Shown one piece after another: positions 1 to 7,784 of a stretch of DNA of 15,102 nt (positions within the stretch are counted from its first letter, which is position 1; every line of letters starts with the position of its first letter). Source of the DNA: Caldilineaceae bacterium. GTDB taxonomy: Bacteria > Chloroflexota > Anaerolineae > Caldilineales > Caldilineaceae. A program made the position numbers and the translations under genes. Where the stretch lies: contig JACSRH010000290.1 in assembly GCA_014879855.1 (NCBI GenBank), forward strand, positions 1 through 15,102. The letters are read 5' to 3'. Below the pieces are notes generated by a model that saw only the letters and a program-made list of their open reading frames with translations, was not told where the DNA came from and searched no databases.

Positions 1-99
1 GGCAAACAACGTCCCCGGCGCTGTGCACGAACATTTTGGTCGTCCCGTCTGCTGCTGCACAGTGCCGGGAGTAATGCGCGCCCCCAACTTGAAGTACAT
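1..99 (-). CDS. possible partial small protein, unknown
   Basis: An open frame on the minus strand runs from an ATG at 99 to the window edge, 33 codons without a stop. AGGAG touches the ATG directly with no spacer, which is a poor ribosome-binding arrangement. The peptide begins MYFKLGARI and contains a C-x-C pair (PKCSCTAPG) that could be part of a metal-binding or zinc-ribbon-like fold, but this is speculation. I do not recognise the family. In GC-rich DNA an open stretch of this length can occur by chance, so the call is weak. If real, it diverges from the aminotransferase gene at 265, and the region 100-264 would hold both promoters. I see no convincing promoter there. Confidence 0.25.
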   Translation of the reverse strand, partial: MYFKLGARITPGTVQQQTGRPKCSCTAPGTLFA

Positions 100-264
100 C
101 TCCTGTGTCAAGGGAACGCCTTTTGCTCAAGTGTATATGTGACAATATGCCCTGTGGTTTGCGCCCCTCCACAGAATAATGGCACAATGCGATCCTTGAA
201 TTGCTAACGTCCTCCACCTGTCGCCGGTGCTGCCGCGGCGACCATCATTGCAAAGGATCGCGTC

Positions 265-1422
<1,158 letters not shown>

Positions 1423-1429
1423 GGAATTC

Positions 1430-2515
1430 ATGCATTCAATCATTGATCTGCCCATTGATCTGCCCATTGATCTGCGCAGCGACACCGTGACGCAGCCGAC
1501 GCCGACGATGCGCCAGGCGATGGCCGCGGCCGTGGTCGGCGACGATGTGTATGGCGAGGACCCGACCGTCAACCGGCTGGAGGAACTGGTGGCTGCACGC
1601 CTGGGCAAGGAAGCGGCTCTTTTTGTACCTAGCGGCACGATGGGCAATCTCATTGCCGTGCTCAGCCACTGCGGTCGCGGCGACGAGATGATCCTGGGCG
1701 ACCAGTCGCACATCTTTCATTACGAGCAGGGCGGTGCGGCTGCAGTGGGCGGCGTCCACCCGCGCACTTTGCCCAATCGACCGGACGGTACGCTCGACAT
1801 GCAGCAGATCGAAGACGCCATTCGCGGCGATAACGAGCACTACCCGGTCACGCGGCTGATTGCACTGGAAAACACGCAGAATCGTTGCGGCGGCAGCGTC
1901 CTCACGCCAGATTATATGGATGCTGTGGGCGCGCTGGCGCAGGCGCACAGGTTGAAGTTGCACGTAGATGGCGCCCGCCTGTGGAACGCCGCGGTCGCCC
2001 TCGGTGTGTCACCCGCACGCCTGGCCGCAACCGCGGACAGCGTCAGCGTCTGTTTTAGCAAGGGGCTGGCCGCGCCGGTTGGCTCCGCGGTGGCCGGCTC
2101 GCGGGAATTTATCCGGCGGGCGCGGCGGATGCGTAAGCAGGTGGGTGGCGGGATGCGGCAAGCCGGTGTGCTGGCCGCGGCCGCACTGGTCGCGCTGGAG
2201 GAAATGGTGGAGCGGCTGGCGGAGGATCACGAGCACGCCAGACGGCTGGCGCATGGCCTGGCTGCCATCGACGGCATCCGGCTCGACCCGACGAGTGTGC
2301 AGACAAACATCGTTTACTTCGACGTGGTGAAACCAGGCTGGCGTGCCGCGCAACTTTCCACGGCGCTGGCCGCGGCTGGCGTGCTGGTCAATCCCACCGC
2401 CGCGCAGCGGCTGCGCGCCGTGACCCACTATTCCATCACCGCGGCTGATATCGAACGCACCGTGGCCGCGGTGGGTGAAGCTTTGCTTACGGAATTTTCC
2501 CGCTCAGCCCCGTAG
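1430..2515 (+). CDS. ltaE: low-specificity L-threonine aldolase
   Basis: A PLP enzyme that splits L-threonine or L-allo-threonine into glycine and acetaldehyde. The 361-residue length fits the family. The N-terminal LRSDTVTQPTPTMRQAM block is diagnostic. Other landmarks are His94 in QSHIFHYE (ring stacking on PLP), His137 in NEHYP, the cofactor Asp180 in HVDGARLWNA, and the Schiff-base Lys211 in CFSKGLAAPVGS. The ATG at 1430 has GAGGA four bases upstream, and that signal overlaps the stop of the preceding aminotransferase. Residues 5-14 read IDLPIDLPID because of a 12-bp tandem repeat, a short extension ahead of the conserved LRSDT. Together with the upstream gene it forms a pair interconverting glyoxylate, glycine and threonine (an inference from family roles). 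Gene end is followed at once by a small hairpin. Confidence 0.95.
   Translation: MHSIIDLPIDLPIDLRSDTVTQPTPTMRQAMAAAVVGDDVYGEDPTVNRLEELVAARLGKEAALFVPSGTMGNLIAVLSHCGRGDEMILGDQSHIFHYEQGGAAAVGGVHPRTLPNRPDGTLDMQQIEDAIRGDNEHYPVTRLIALENTQNRCGGSVLTPDYMDAVGALAQAHRLKLHVDGARLWNAAVALGVSPARLAATADSVSVCFSKGLAAPVGSAVAGSREFIRRARRMRKQVGGGMRQAGVLAAAALVALEEMVERLAEDHEHARRLAHGLAAIDGIRLDPTSVQTNIVYFDVVKPGWRAAQLSTALAAAGVLVNPTAAQRLRAVTHYSITAADIERTVAAVGEALLTEFSRSAP
1442..1477 (+). repeat. 12-bp in-frame tandem repeat, three copies
   Basis: ATTGATCTGCCC occurs at 1442-1453 and 1454-1465, and as ATTGATCTGCGC at 1466-1477. It encodes the repeated tetrapeptide IDLP-IDLP-IDLR at the N terminus of the threonine aldolase. 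Twelve is a multiple of three, so copy-number change by slippage would keep the frame. Confidence 0.9.
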
Positions 2516-2534
2516 GTCGGGCTACCAGCCCGAC
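2516..2534. repeat. perfect 8-bp hairpin just after the threonine aldolase stop
   Basis: GTCGGGCT, then a 3-nt loop, then AGCCCGAC forms a perfect 8-bp stem beginning one base after the TAG stop. No T-tract follows, so it is a doubtful intrinsic terminator. The palindrome resembles dispersed REP-like elements seen in many genomes. It could also act as an mRNA-stabilising 3' structure. The convergent gap 2535-2666 holds nothing else I can recognise. Confidence 0.5.
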
Positions 2535-2666
2535 AGTTCTGCTTATCCTGTGTTCTCTCTTGCTGTCGCTCTACCACAGTATTACGTTTGACAGTCTACC
2601 TGGGCTAATTTCACAACGCGACCTCATTGAGCGGCTGCACCTTGTGGGGCTGGAATTGCGTATGCG

Positions 2667-3392
2667 CTACATCGATGTCCGATTGTGGAGAATTTCAATG
2701 TAGCGATCGGTTGGCGAACGCTCGTCGTCGGCTGTGGTCGTCTCTTCGTTCTCATACGCGCCTGACAAGCGGGTCGGCCCCATGCCTGGCACCTCGATCA
2801 TACTCTGCGCATCGCTCTGCGCCAGCTTGAGCACGCCGTCCGCAAGCGCTGCCCCTGCTTCCTCACGTTGGCGCACCGCGGCGCCGTCGAGGAAGTTGCG
2901 CAGACCCGCAAAGATGCCGATCACATCGTGGATCGGCTTGGCCAGCACCCCCACTACCATCCCCGACAGCACCACATCCCAATTGGCTGGAATCGGGCCG
3001 ATAAAGCCAAGCGCCCACGGCTGTAGCGCCGCCAACAGATGCAGTGCAAAAAGTCCGGCGATGCCCACGCCGGCGATGGCGCCGAGCAGCACACACGTCC
3101 CGCTCTTGAACTTGACATACGCGGAGGACTTGAGATCAGAGGCGTGCAGGCGTTTGGTGTTAAGCAGAATCCACTCCAGATAATTCCAGAGCAGCTCCAT
3201 CAAGCGCTCCACCACAAAGGCAGCCGCCAGCAAAGTCAACAGCAGCGGCCAGAGGCTGGGCGCGGCTGCCGTCTCCTGTTGGGCTGCGGCTGCCTGCACT
3301 GAGAGCGGCGCCAGCGCCATCACATTTGCCGTCAAGAGAGTGATGGCGCGTCCCAGATGAAACCGTTTCGGCGTTGTCCTACGCAGATGCAT
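2667..3392 (-). CDS. small membrane protein of unknown function
   Basis: I do not recognise this 241-residue protein. It begins with a basic segment and a hydrophobic stretch ending near SVQAAAAQQ, which looks like a signal peptide or first membrane anchor. Next come a hydrophobic segment (SLWPLLLTLLAAAFVVERLMELLW) and two more (around LLGAIAGVGIAGLFALHLLAAL and VVLSGMVVGVLAKPIHDVIGIFAGL). A hydrophilic, acidic C-terminal tail of about 65 residues follows (ENEETTTADDERS). Topology is probably three or four membrane passes. The ATG at 3392 is chosen because AGGGAG lies six bases upstream. A TTG at 3419 would overlap pepA and lacks such a signal. The gene starts 23 bases after the pepA stop and is probably co-transcribed with it, though nothing links the two functionally. 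Confidence 0.8.
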   Translation of the reverse strand: MHLRRTTPKRFHLGRAITLLTANVMALAPLSVQAAAAQQETAAAPSLWPLLLTLLAAAFVVERLMELLWNYLEWILLNTKRLHASDLKSSAYVKFKSGTCVLLGAIAGVGIAGLFALHLLAALQPWALGFIGPIPANWDVVLSGMVVGVLAKPIHDVIGIFAGLRNFLDGAAVRQREEAGAALADGVLKLAQSDAQSMIEVPGMGPTRLSGAYENEETTTADDERSPTDRYIEILHNRTSM

Positions 3393-3415
3393 CGGCGTCT
3401 CCCTTTGGTTGCTCC

Positions 3416-4915
3416 TCAATACGCCTCGGCCAGATCGACCAACAAGCGCACGCCAAACCCGGTGGCGCCTTTAGGCGTCAGCGCGTCGCGCTCGGTTGTC
3501 GCCCAGGCCACATTGGCGATGTCAAGATGCGCCCACGGATAGCCCTCGATGAAGTGCTCGATAAATTTGGCGCTGGTCGAAACGCCGCCCGCGCGCCCGC
3601 CGGAATTCTTGACCTCGCCCATATCACCCTTGATCGCGTCTTTGTACTCATCCCACATCGGCATGGGCCACAGGCGTTCGCCACTTTCGTTCGAGGCGGC
3701 CATCAGGGCGTTCTGGAGATCGTCGTCGTTGCTGAAGAGACCCGCCGCCTGCTGTCCAAGCGCCACACCGATGGCGCCGGTGAGCGTTGCCAGATCGACG
3801 ACGGCTTTGGGGCTGAAGCGAGCCACGTACGCCAGCGCATCGGCCAGAATCAGCCGTCCCTCCGCGTCGGTGCTGAGGATTTCGGTGCTCTTGCCGGTCA
3901 TGCCGGTCAGAATGTCGCCGGGGCGGAAGGCATTGCCGTCCGGCATGTTTTCGACGCACGCGGCCACGCCGATCACACGGCGCGCCATGCCGAGCCGCGC
4001 GATGGCCTGCATGGCGCCGACCACGGCGGCCGCACCGCTCATATCGTGTTTCATTTCCTCCATGCGCTCGGATGGCTTGATGCTGATGCCGCCGGTGTCG
4101 AAGGTGATGCCTTTGCCGACCAGCACCAGCGGCGCCTGTGTTTCGCTGCCGGCCGGAGCATGTTCAAGCACGACCAGTTGCGCTTCGTTGACGCTGCCGC
4201 GGCTGACGGCCAGCAGGATATTCATGTCCAGATCGCGCATGGCGTCCTCGCCGAGGATAGTGCAATGCAACCCAGCGTCGGCGGCCATCGTCTGTGCGCG
4301 CCGCGCCATCGCCACCGGATAGAGCACGTTTGGCGGTTCGTTCGAGAGGTCGCGCGCCAGGTTGACGCCCGCGGCGATGCTTTCACCACGCCGGACGCCG
4401 GCCTCGATGTTGGCCAGGCGGCTCGCGTCTTGCTCCACCACGGTGCACAGGGCGGGGCCGGCTTCGGGCGCTTCGCGCTTATAATTCGGCGCGCGATAGC
4501 TTGCCAGCAACGTGCCCTCCGCCAATACCTGCGCGGCGTCGGTGGCGTCGTGTCCGCCTATGCCCGCGCCGTGCACGATGGTGGCATAATGCTTGACGCC
4601 CTTGACCTTTGCCAGCGCTTTGTAGGCGGTCGCCGCGGCTTTGCGCGCCGCACGCGCATCGAACGCATCCGCCTTGCCCAGCCCAACAATCAACACGCGG
4701 CTGGCCGGGAGTTTGCCATCTGTGTAGAGCAGCGCGGTCGCGCCCGCTTTGCCGTCGAAATCGCCGGACGCGATCAGCCTGGCGATCGCGCCGTCGAGCG
4801 CCGCGTCGACCGCGCCTGTCGCGCCGCCCGGCATGGTGACCTCTTCAAATAGATTGACAATGATACAATCTGCCGTCTGCTCAGCAATGTTGCCTTGGGT
4901 TACTAAGAGTTTCAT
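3416..4915 (-). CDS. pepA: leucyl aminopeptidase (M17, cytosol aminopeptidase)
   Basis: A dinuclear-metal aminopeptidase that removes N-terminal residues, usually as a cytosolic hexamer. It has 499 residues from the ATG at 4915, the standard length. The C-terminal catalytic domain carries the expected metal and active-site residues: Lys268 and Asp273 in GKGITFDTGG, Asp291 in KHDMSG, and Asp350, Glu352 and Arg354 in the M17 signature. That signature reads STDAEGRL instead of the canonical NTDAEGRL. The change is at a non-ligand position and all metal ligands are intact, so I expect activity. The start at 4915 has GGGAAG seven bases upstream. Further upstream starts (4930 and 4966) would run into a tandem repeat and have no proper ribosome-binding site. 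It lies 80 bases after an aminotransferase gene and 23 bases before a membrane protein gene. Confidence 0.95.
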   Translation of the reverse strand: MKLLVTQGNIAEQTADCIIVNLFEEVTMPGGATGAVDAALDGAIARLIASGDFDGKAGATALLYTDGKLPASRVLIVGLGKADAFDARAARKAAATAYKALAKVKGVKHYATIVHGAGIGGHDATDAAQVLAEGTLLASYRAPNYKREAPEAGPALCTVVEQDASRLANIEAGVRRGESIAAGVNLARDLSNEPPNVLYPVAMARRAQTMAADAGLHCTILGEDAMRDLDMNILLAVSRGSVNEAQLVVLEHAPAGSETQAPLVLVGKGITFDTGGISIKPSERMEEMKHDMSGAAAVVGAMQAIARLGMARRVIGVAACVENMPDGNAFRPGDILTGMTGKSTEILSTDAEGRLILADALAYVARFSPKAVVDLATLTGAIGVALGQQAAGLFSNDDDLQNALMAASNESGERLWPMPMWDEYKDAIKGDMGEVKNSGGRAGGVSTSAKFIEHFIEGYPWAHLDIANVAWATTERDALTPKGATGFGVRLLVDLAEAY

Positions 4916-4949
4916 GATAAAGCTTCCCATCTCTTTGTCAGTGTTTATT

Positions 4950-5000
4950 GCACAGTTTATTTGCACAGTTTATTTGCACAGTTTATTTGCACGGTTTATT
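4950..5000. repeat. 13-bp tandem repeat upstream of pepA
   Basis: GCACAGTTTATTT occurs three times perfectly (4950-4962, 4963-4975, 4976-4988), followed by a 12-bp variant GCACGGTTTATT (4989-5000). A decayed partial copy precedes it at about 4941-4949. The array fills most of the pepA leader and covers the stop codon of the upstream aminotransferase (4996-4998). It is AT-rich against a GC-rich background and begins 35 bases ahead of the pepA start. Confidence 0.9.
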
Positions 5001-6261
5001 GCACGCGTTTGATGGTTTGGAGCCGTCTGGCGGCTTCTGCCAGCATTTCATCGGTCTTGCAAAAGGTGAAGCGCGCCAAGTTGTCCGTCAGGTGCTGATG
5101 GGCCTCGCTGTAGAATGGGCTGGGCGGGATGGCGGCGACGCCGATGGTTTGAGTCAGCCAGCGGCATACGGCCACGTCGCGGCGTACATCTGGCGCCACC
5201 GGCACAGGAAGCGCACGTGTATCGACAATGATAAAATAGGAGCCGTCAGGCGTCATCGGCGCCAGCCCCACCTCTTCCAGCACGCTGAGGAGCCGGTCGC
5301 GCTTCGCCAGATACATGTTGCTCAGCCAGCGGAAGTAGCCGCGCGGCCCGGCCTCTTCCAGCGCTACAGCAACGGCTTCCTGCAGCGGGGTGCTGACGGC
5401 AAAGGGAATCCACTGATGCGCCATGAGGATGGCCGCGGCCAGCGGGCGCGGTGCAATGGCCCAGCCGATCTTCCAGCCAGTGACTGAGAAGGTCTTGCCC
5501 GCGCTGCCCAACGTCACCGTGCGCTCCCACATGCCAGGCAGCGTGGCAATGCGCACGTGCTCGACAGGTGGATAGATCATCCATTCGTAGACCTCGTCGC
5601 TCAGTACGGTCAGGTTGAAGCGGCAGACGACTTCGGCCAGCTTTGCAAGTTCGGCGCGGCTGAAGACCTTGCCCAGCGGATTGGACGGTGTGTTCAGAAT
5701 CAGGAGCTTGGTGCGCGGCGTGATAGCTGCCACCAATTCGTCGATGTCGAGGGTCCAGTCGGCCGCGCGGCGACTGCCGGACGGCGCGCGCAGCGGCGTG
5801 TACACTGGGACGCCGCCCGCCATCGTCACGGCCGCCGGGTAGCTGTCGTAGAAAGGTTCGAGCAGAATGACCTCGTCGCCCGGGTCGACCAACGCCTGCA
5901 CCGTGGCGAAGATGCCTTCGGTGGCGCCGACAGTGACGACAATTTCCGTCATGGGATCGAGCGCGCGCCCGAAATGCGCGCTATAGACCTGCGCCAGCGC
6001 CTGCACCAGGCGTGGATGGCCCGCGCTGCGTGCATATTGATTGAAGTCGCCGGCAATGGCCGCGCGCGCCGCCTCTTTGACGAAATCCGGCGCGCTGAAA
6101 TTAGGGAACCCCTGCCCCAGATTGACGGCGCCGGTGGCGTTGGCCAGGGCTGTGAACTCGGCAAAGACCGTCGCGCCAAAGCCGCGCACGCGCGCTGCGA
6201 CAGGATCATACGTGGAGGTGACAGTCAGGTCGGATCGTGGCGAAGACAGTGGCGAAGGCAT
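4996..6261 (-). CDS. kynurenine/glutamine-transaminase-like aminotransferase (class I/II)
   Basis: A fold type I, class I/II PLP aminotransferase close to the kynurenine aminotransferase I / glutamine transaminase K / methionine aminotransferase YbdL group. Numbering is from the ATG at 6261 (421 residues). Diagnostic blocks are NLGQGFPNFSAPDF, NQYARSAGHP, NTPSNPLG with Asn194, Asp222 and Tyr225 in LSDEVYEWM, the Schiff-base Lys256 in SAGKTFSVTGWKIGW, and Arg397 in ARFTF for the substrate carboxylate. A TTG at 6318 would add 19 residues outside the conserved fold, and neither start has a clear Shine-Dalgarno sequence. Substrate could be glutamine, methionine, kynurenine or aromatic amino acids, and sequence alone does not decide. 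A TATAAT lies about 80 bases upstream. Its stop falls inside the 13-bp tandem array before pepA. Confidence 0.92.
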   Translation of the reverse strand: MPSPLSSPRSDLTVTSTYDPVAARVRGFGATVFAEFTALANATGAVNLGQGFPNFSAPDFVKEAARAAIAGDFNQYARSAGHPRLVQALAQVYSAHFGRALDPMTEIVVTVGATEGIFATVQALVDPGDEVILLEPFYDSYPAAVTMAGGVPVYTPLRAPSGSRRAADWTLDIDELVAAITPRTKLLILNTPSNPLGKVFSRAELAKLAEVVCRFNLTVLSDEVYEWMIYPPVEHVRIATLPGMWERTVTLGSAGKTFSVTGWKIGWAIAPRPLAAAILMAHQWIPFAVSTPLQEAVAVALEEAGPRGYFRWLSNMYLAKRDRLLSVLEEVGLAPMTPDGSYFIIVDTRALPVPVAPDVRRDVAVCRWLTQTIGVAAIPPSPFYSEAHQHLTDNLARFTFCKTDEMLAEAARRLQTIKRVQ

Positions 6262-6341
6262 AGGCTGGCTAAACTCGCTGGATAGTCCGGCGACGCAATT
6301 TCGCGCAACCAGATGCAAGCCGTTACAAACAATAGACCAGC

Positions 6342-6370
6342 ATTATAGTGCAGATGGAGATGTTTGCATA
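6342..6370 (-). promoter_or_regulatory. candidate promoter of the class I/II aminotransferase
   Basis: A perfect TATAAT is read on the minus strand at 6347-6342, preceded after 17 bp by a weak -35 (TATGCA at 6370-6365, three of six consensus bases). It lies in the 166-bp gap behind the radical SAM gene and would give a leader of roughly 75 nt before the ATG at 6261. Confidence 0.5.
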
Positions 6371-6427
6371 AAGCCGATGTCAGCGAATAGAGGAGGTGGG
6401 GAGGCGGCGCTTTGCTGTCTTCCTCTT

Positions 6428-7582
6428 TCAAAACAGGCTCATCTGGCGCGCCGCCATTTTGCCGTCAAGCAGCAGGTACGGTGTAGCTTTGTCGACGTCG
6501 CGTAAACCCAACGCGCGCAAATGACCCGGCTCGCGGATGCGCTGGCCGCGACGGGTCGCTACAATGGCGTCGGCGGTTTTGGGGCCGATGCCAGGCACGC
6601 GCAGCAATTCGCCACGGTCAGCCCGGTTGACTTCGACCGGCGTCTCAGTCAGGTTTTCCCTGGCCCACGCCAGTTTGGGGTCGATGTCGAGCGGCAGATT
6701 GCCGTCGCGCAGGAATGGCATATCCTCCAGATTCCAGCCGTAATCGCGCAACAGGAAACTGGCCTGGTAAAGACGAAACTCACGCTGCTGCGAAACGGGC
6801 GTCAGCGACTCGAAGGGCGTCTGGCTGACCGGGTGGAAGGCCATAAAATAGGTGCGGCGCAGTCCTAGCTGGTTGTAAAGATGATCGGTGGTGTGCAGCA
6901 ACTCCAGGTCGGTGTCGCCGACCGCACCGACAACGAACTGAGTCACGACGCTGGCGCGCAGCCCCTCCTTGCGCCGGAGTTCGCTGATCCAGTGCAGGCG
7001 CGGCAAGAGTTCGTTCCAGAAATCTTTCTTGGGCGCCAGCGCGGCCAGCCGCTCCGCGGTGGCGCCTTCAAGGTTGATCGAGACGCGGTCGGCAAGCTGC
7101 ATGGCGCGGCGCACCTGGTCGTATTCAGCGCCGGGCATGATCTTGAGATGAATAAAGCCGCGATAGTTGTAATGCTTGCGTAGGATCTCGGCAGCGTCGA
7201 GAATCTTCTCTTGCGTGGTGACGCCGCCCTTGATGATGCCTGACGACAGGAAAAGACCTTCCACCAAACCCGCGCGCTGAATGGTATCATAGGTTCTGGC
7301 CATTTCATCCGGCGTGTAGGTGATGCGTGGGGTCTTGCTGCGCCCGGCGCGAAAAGGACAGTAAAAACAGTTGCGCTCACACGCGGTCGTCATCATCGCT
7401 TTGAGCATCGGCTTTTTGCCAGTGGGGGTGGATACTTCAGAGATGCACGGCAGCGGTTTAGAGCGGCGCGAGGCAACGGCTGCGCGTTCGATGATAGGTT
7501 GATCGCCTGCAGGCTCGAAGCGCGTGGCATCGTCGAGCAGAGAAAGCTTCTGAATTGGATCTGGCATGGTCCGGAAATTCAT
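6428..7582 (-). CDS. radical SAM protein with helix-hairpin-helix, putative DNA modification/repair
   Basis: A 384-residue radical SAM enzyme. The 4Fe-4S cluster motif C-x3-C-x2-C is Cys68, Cys72 and Cys75 in ACERNCFYCPF. Further radical SAM elements are LFLSSGII near 110-117 and HLKIMPGA near 145-152. The C-terminal region (about 317-344) is a helix-hairpin-helix, LLRVPGIGPKTADAIV, the non-specific DNA-binding fold of repair proteins. The protein ends QMSLF, matching the beta-clamp-binding pentapeptide consensus. This layout is that of the family named putative DNA modification/repair radical SAM protein, whose reaction is unknown as far as I know. The usual companion gene of that family is not beside it here. 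No Shine-Dalgarno precedes the ATG at 7582, but a strong promoter ends six bases upstream, so the mRNA is probably leaderless. A longer frame to 7705 crosses that promoter and is rejected. It is divergent from dtd. Confidence 0.9.
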   Translation of the reverse strand: MNFRTMPDPIQKLSLLDDATRFEPAGDQPIIERAAVASRRSKPLPCISEVSTPTGKKPMLKAMMTTACERNCFYCPFRAGRSKTPRITYTPDEMARTYDTIQRAGLVEGLFLSSGIIKGGVTTQEKILDAAEILRKHYNYRGFIHLKIMPGAEYDQVRRAMQLADRVSINLEGATAERLAALAPKKDFWNELLPRLHWISELRRKEGLRASVVTQFVVGAVGDTDLELLHTTDHLYNQLGLRRTYFMAFHPVSQTPFESLTPVSQQREFRLYQASFLLRDYGWNLEDMPFLRDGNLPLDIDPKLAWARENLTETPVEVNRADRGELLRVPGIGPKTADAIVATRRGQRIREPGHLRALGLRDVDKATPYLLLDGKMAARQMSLF

Positions 7583-7588
7583 ACATCG

Positions 7589-7617
7589 ATTATACGAACG
7601 TTTGTTCTGTTTGTAAA
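7589..7617 (-). promoter_or_regulatory. near-consensus promoter of the radical SAM gene
   Basis: Read on the minus strand: TTTACA (7617-7612), exactly 17 bp, then TATAAT (7594-7589). That is 11 of 12 consensus bases with optimal spacing. Only six bases separate the -10 from the ATG at 7582, so transcription should begin at or within a base or two of the start codon, giving a leaderless message. Confidence 0.85.
7596..7607. promoter_or_regulatory. LexA/SOS-box-like operator
   Basis: GAAC-GTTT-GTTC (GAAC-AAAC-GTTC on the other strand) is a perfect GAAC-N4-GTTC palindrome, the core of the Gram-positive LexA/DinR box. It sits between the -35 and -10 of the radical SAM promoter, about 14 to 25 bases upstream of the predicted start, where a bound repressor would block RNA polymerase. 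It is also upstream of the divergent dtd gene. That LexA of this lineage uses this box is an inference. Confidence 0.7.
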
Positions 7618-7784
7618 GTAAGGAAAAAGGTTTGTTCCAGAAATTTGGCGTCCCAGGCTCTAGTCCGCAGGTCGAGCTGCGGAGCGCATCCCAAACATTG
7701 GGCACGTTTCAAAAACTGGAGCAGACTCAAAGGCCGGGGCGGAGCACACACAAAATATTCTCTCAAGGAAAGGATCCAAGCCTC

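Noticed and set aside
1..207. Frame open from the window edge on the plus strand for 68 codons
   Set aside because: Translation is Cys/Arg-rich without any domain, lacks a visible start, and ends in a region that must contain the leader of the aminotransferase. It could only be a gene tail, and nothing supports that.
100..264. Promoter for the first aminotransferase
   Set aside because: AATAAT at 175-180 is a fair -10 but no acceptable -35 exists at 16-18 bp, so no call is made.
3374..4852. 492-codon open frame on the plus strand
   Set aside because: It is exactly antisense to pepA, whose motifs are complete. The translation is rich in His, Arg and Gly with no recognisable domain, as expected for a GC-rich shadow frame.
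5557..6285. 242-codon open frame on the plus strand
   Set aside because: Antisense to the class I/II aminotransferase, no family features, Arg-rich shadow translation.
6390..6409. G-rich stretch GAGGAGGTGGGGAGGCGG as a quadruplex or strong Shine-Dalgarno
   Set aside because: Only two-G runs, so at best a weak quadruplex. The frame that follows it on the plus strand is antisense to the radical SAM gene and has no coding features.
7664..7683. 7-bp hairpin in the dtd leader as a riboswitch or attenuator
   Set aside because: A single short stem without a T-tract or any known riboswitch core.
7583..7705. N-terminal extension of the radical SAM protein to 7705
   Set aside because: The extension would translate through the near-consensus promoter and the SOS-type palindrome and has no family similarity that I can see.
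7632..7784. N-terminal extension of dtd to an upstream start at 7632
   Set aside because: DTD proteins begin at MRVVIQRV. The extension is not family-like, and 7785 has its own ribosome-binding site.
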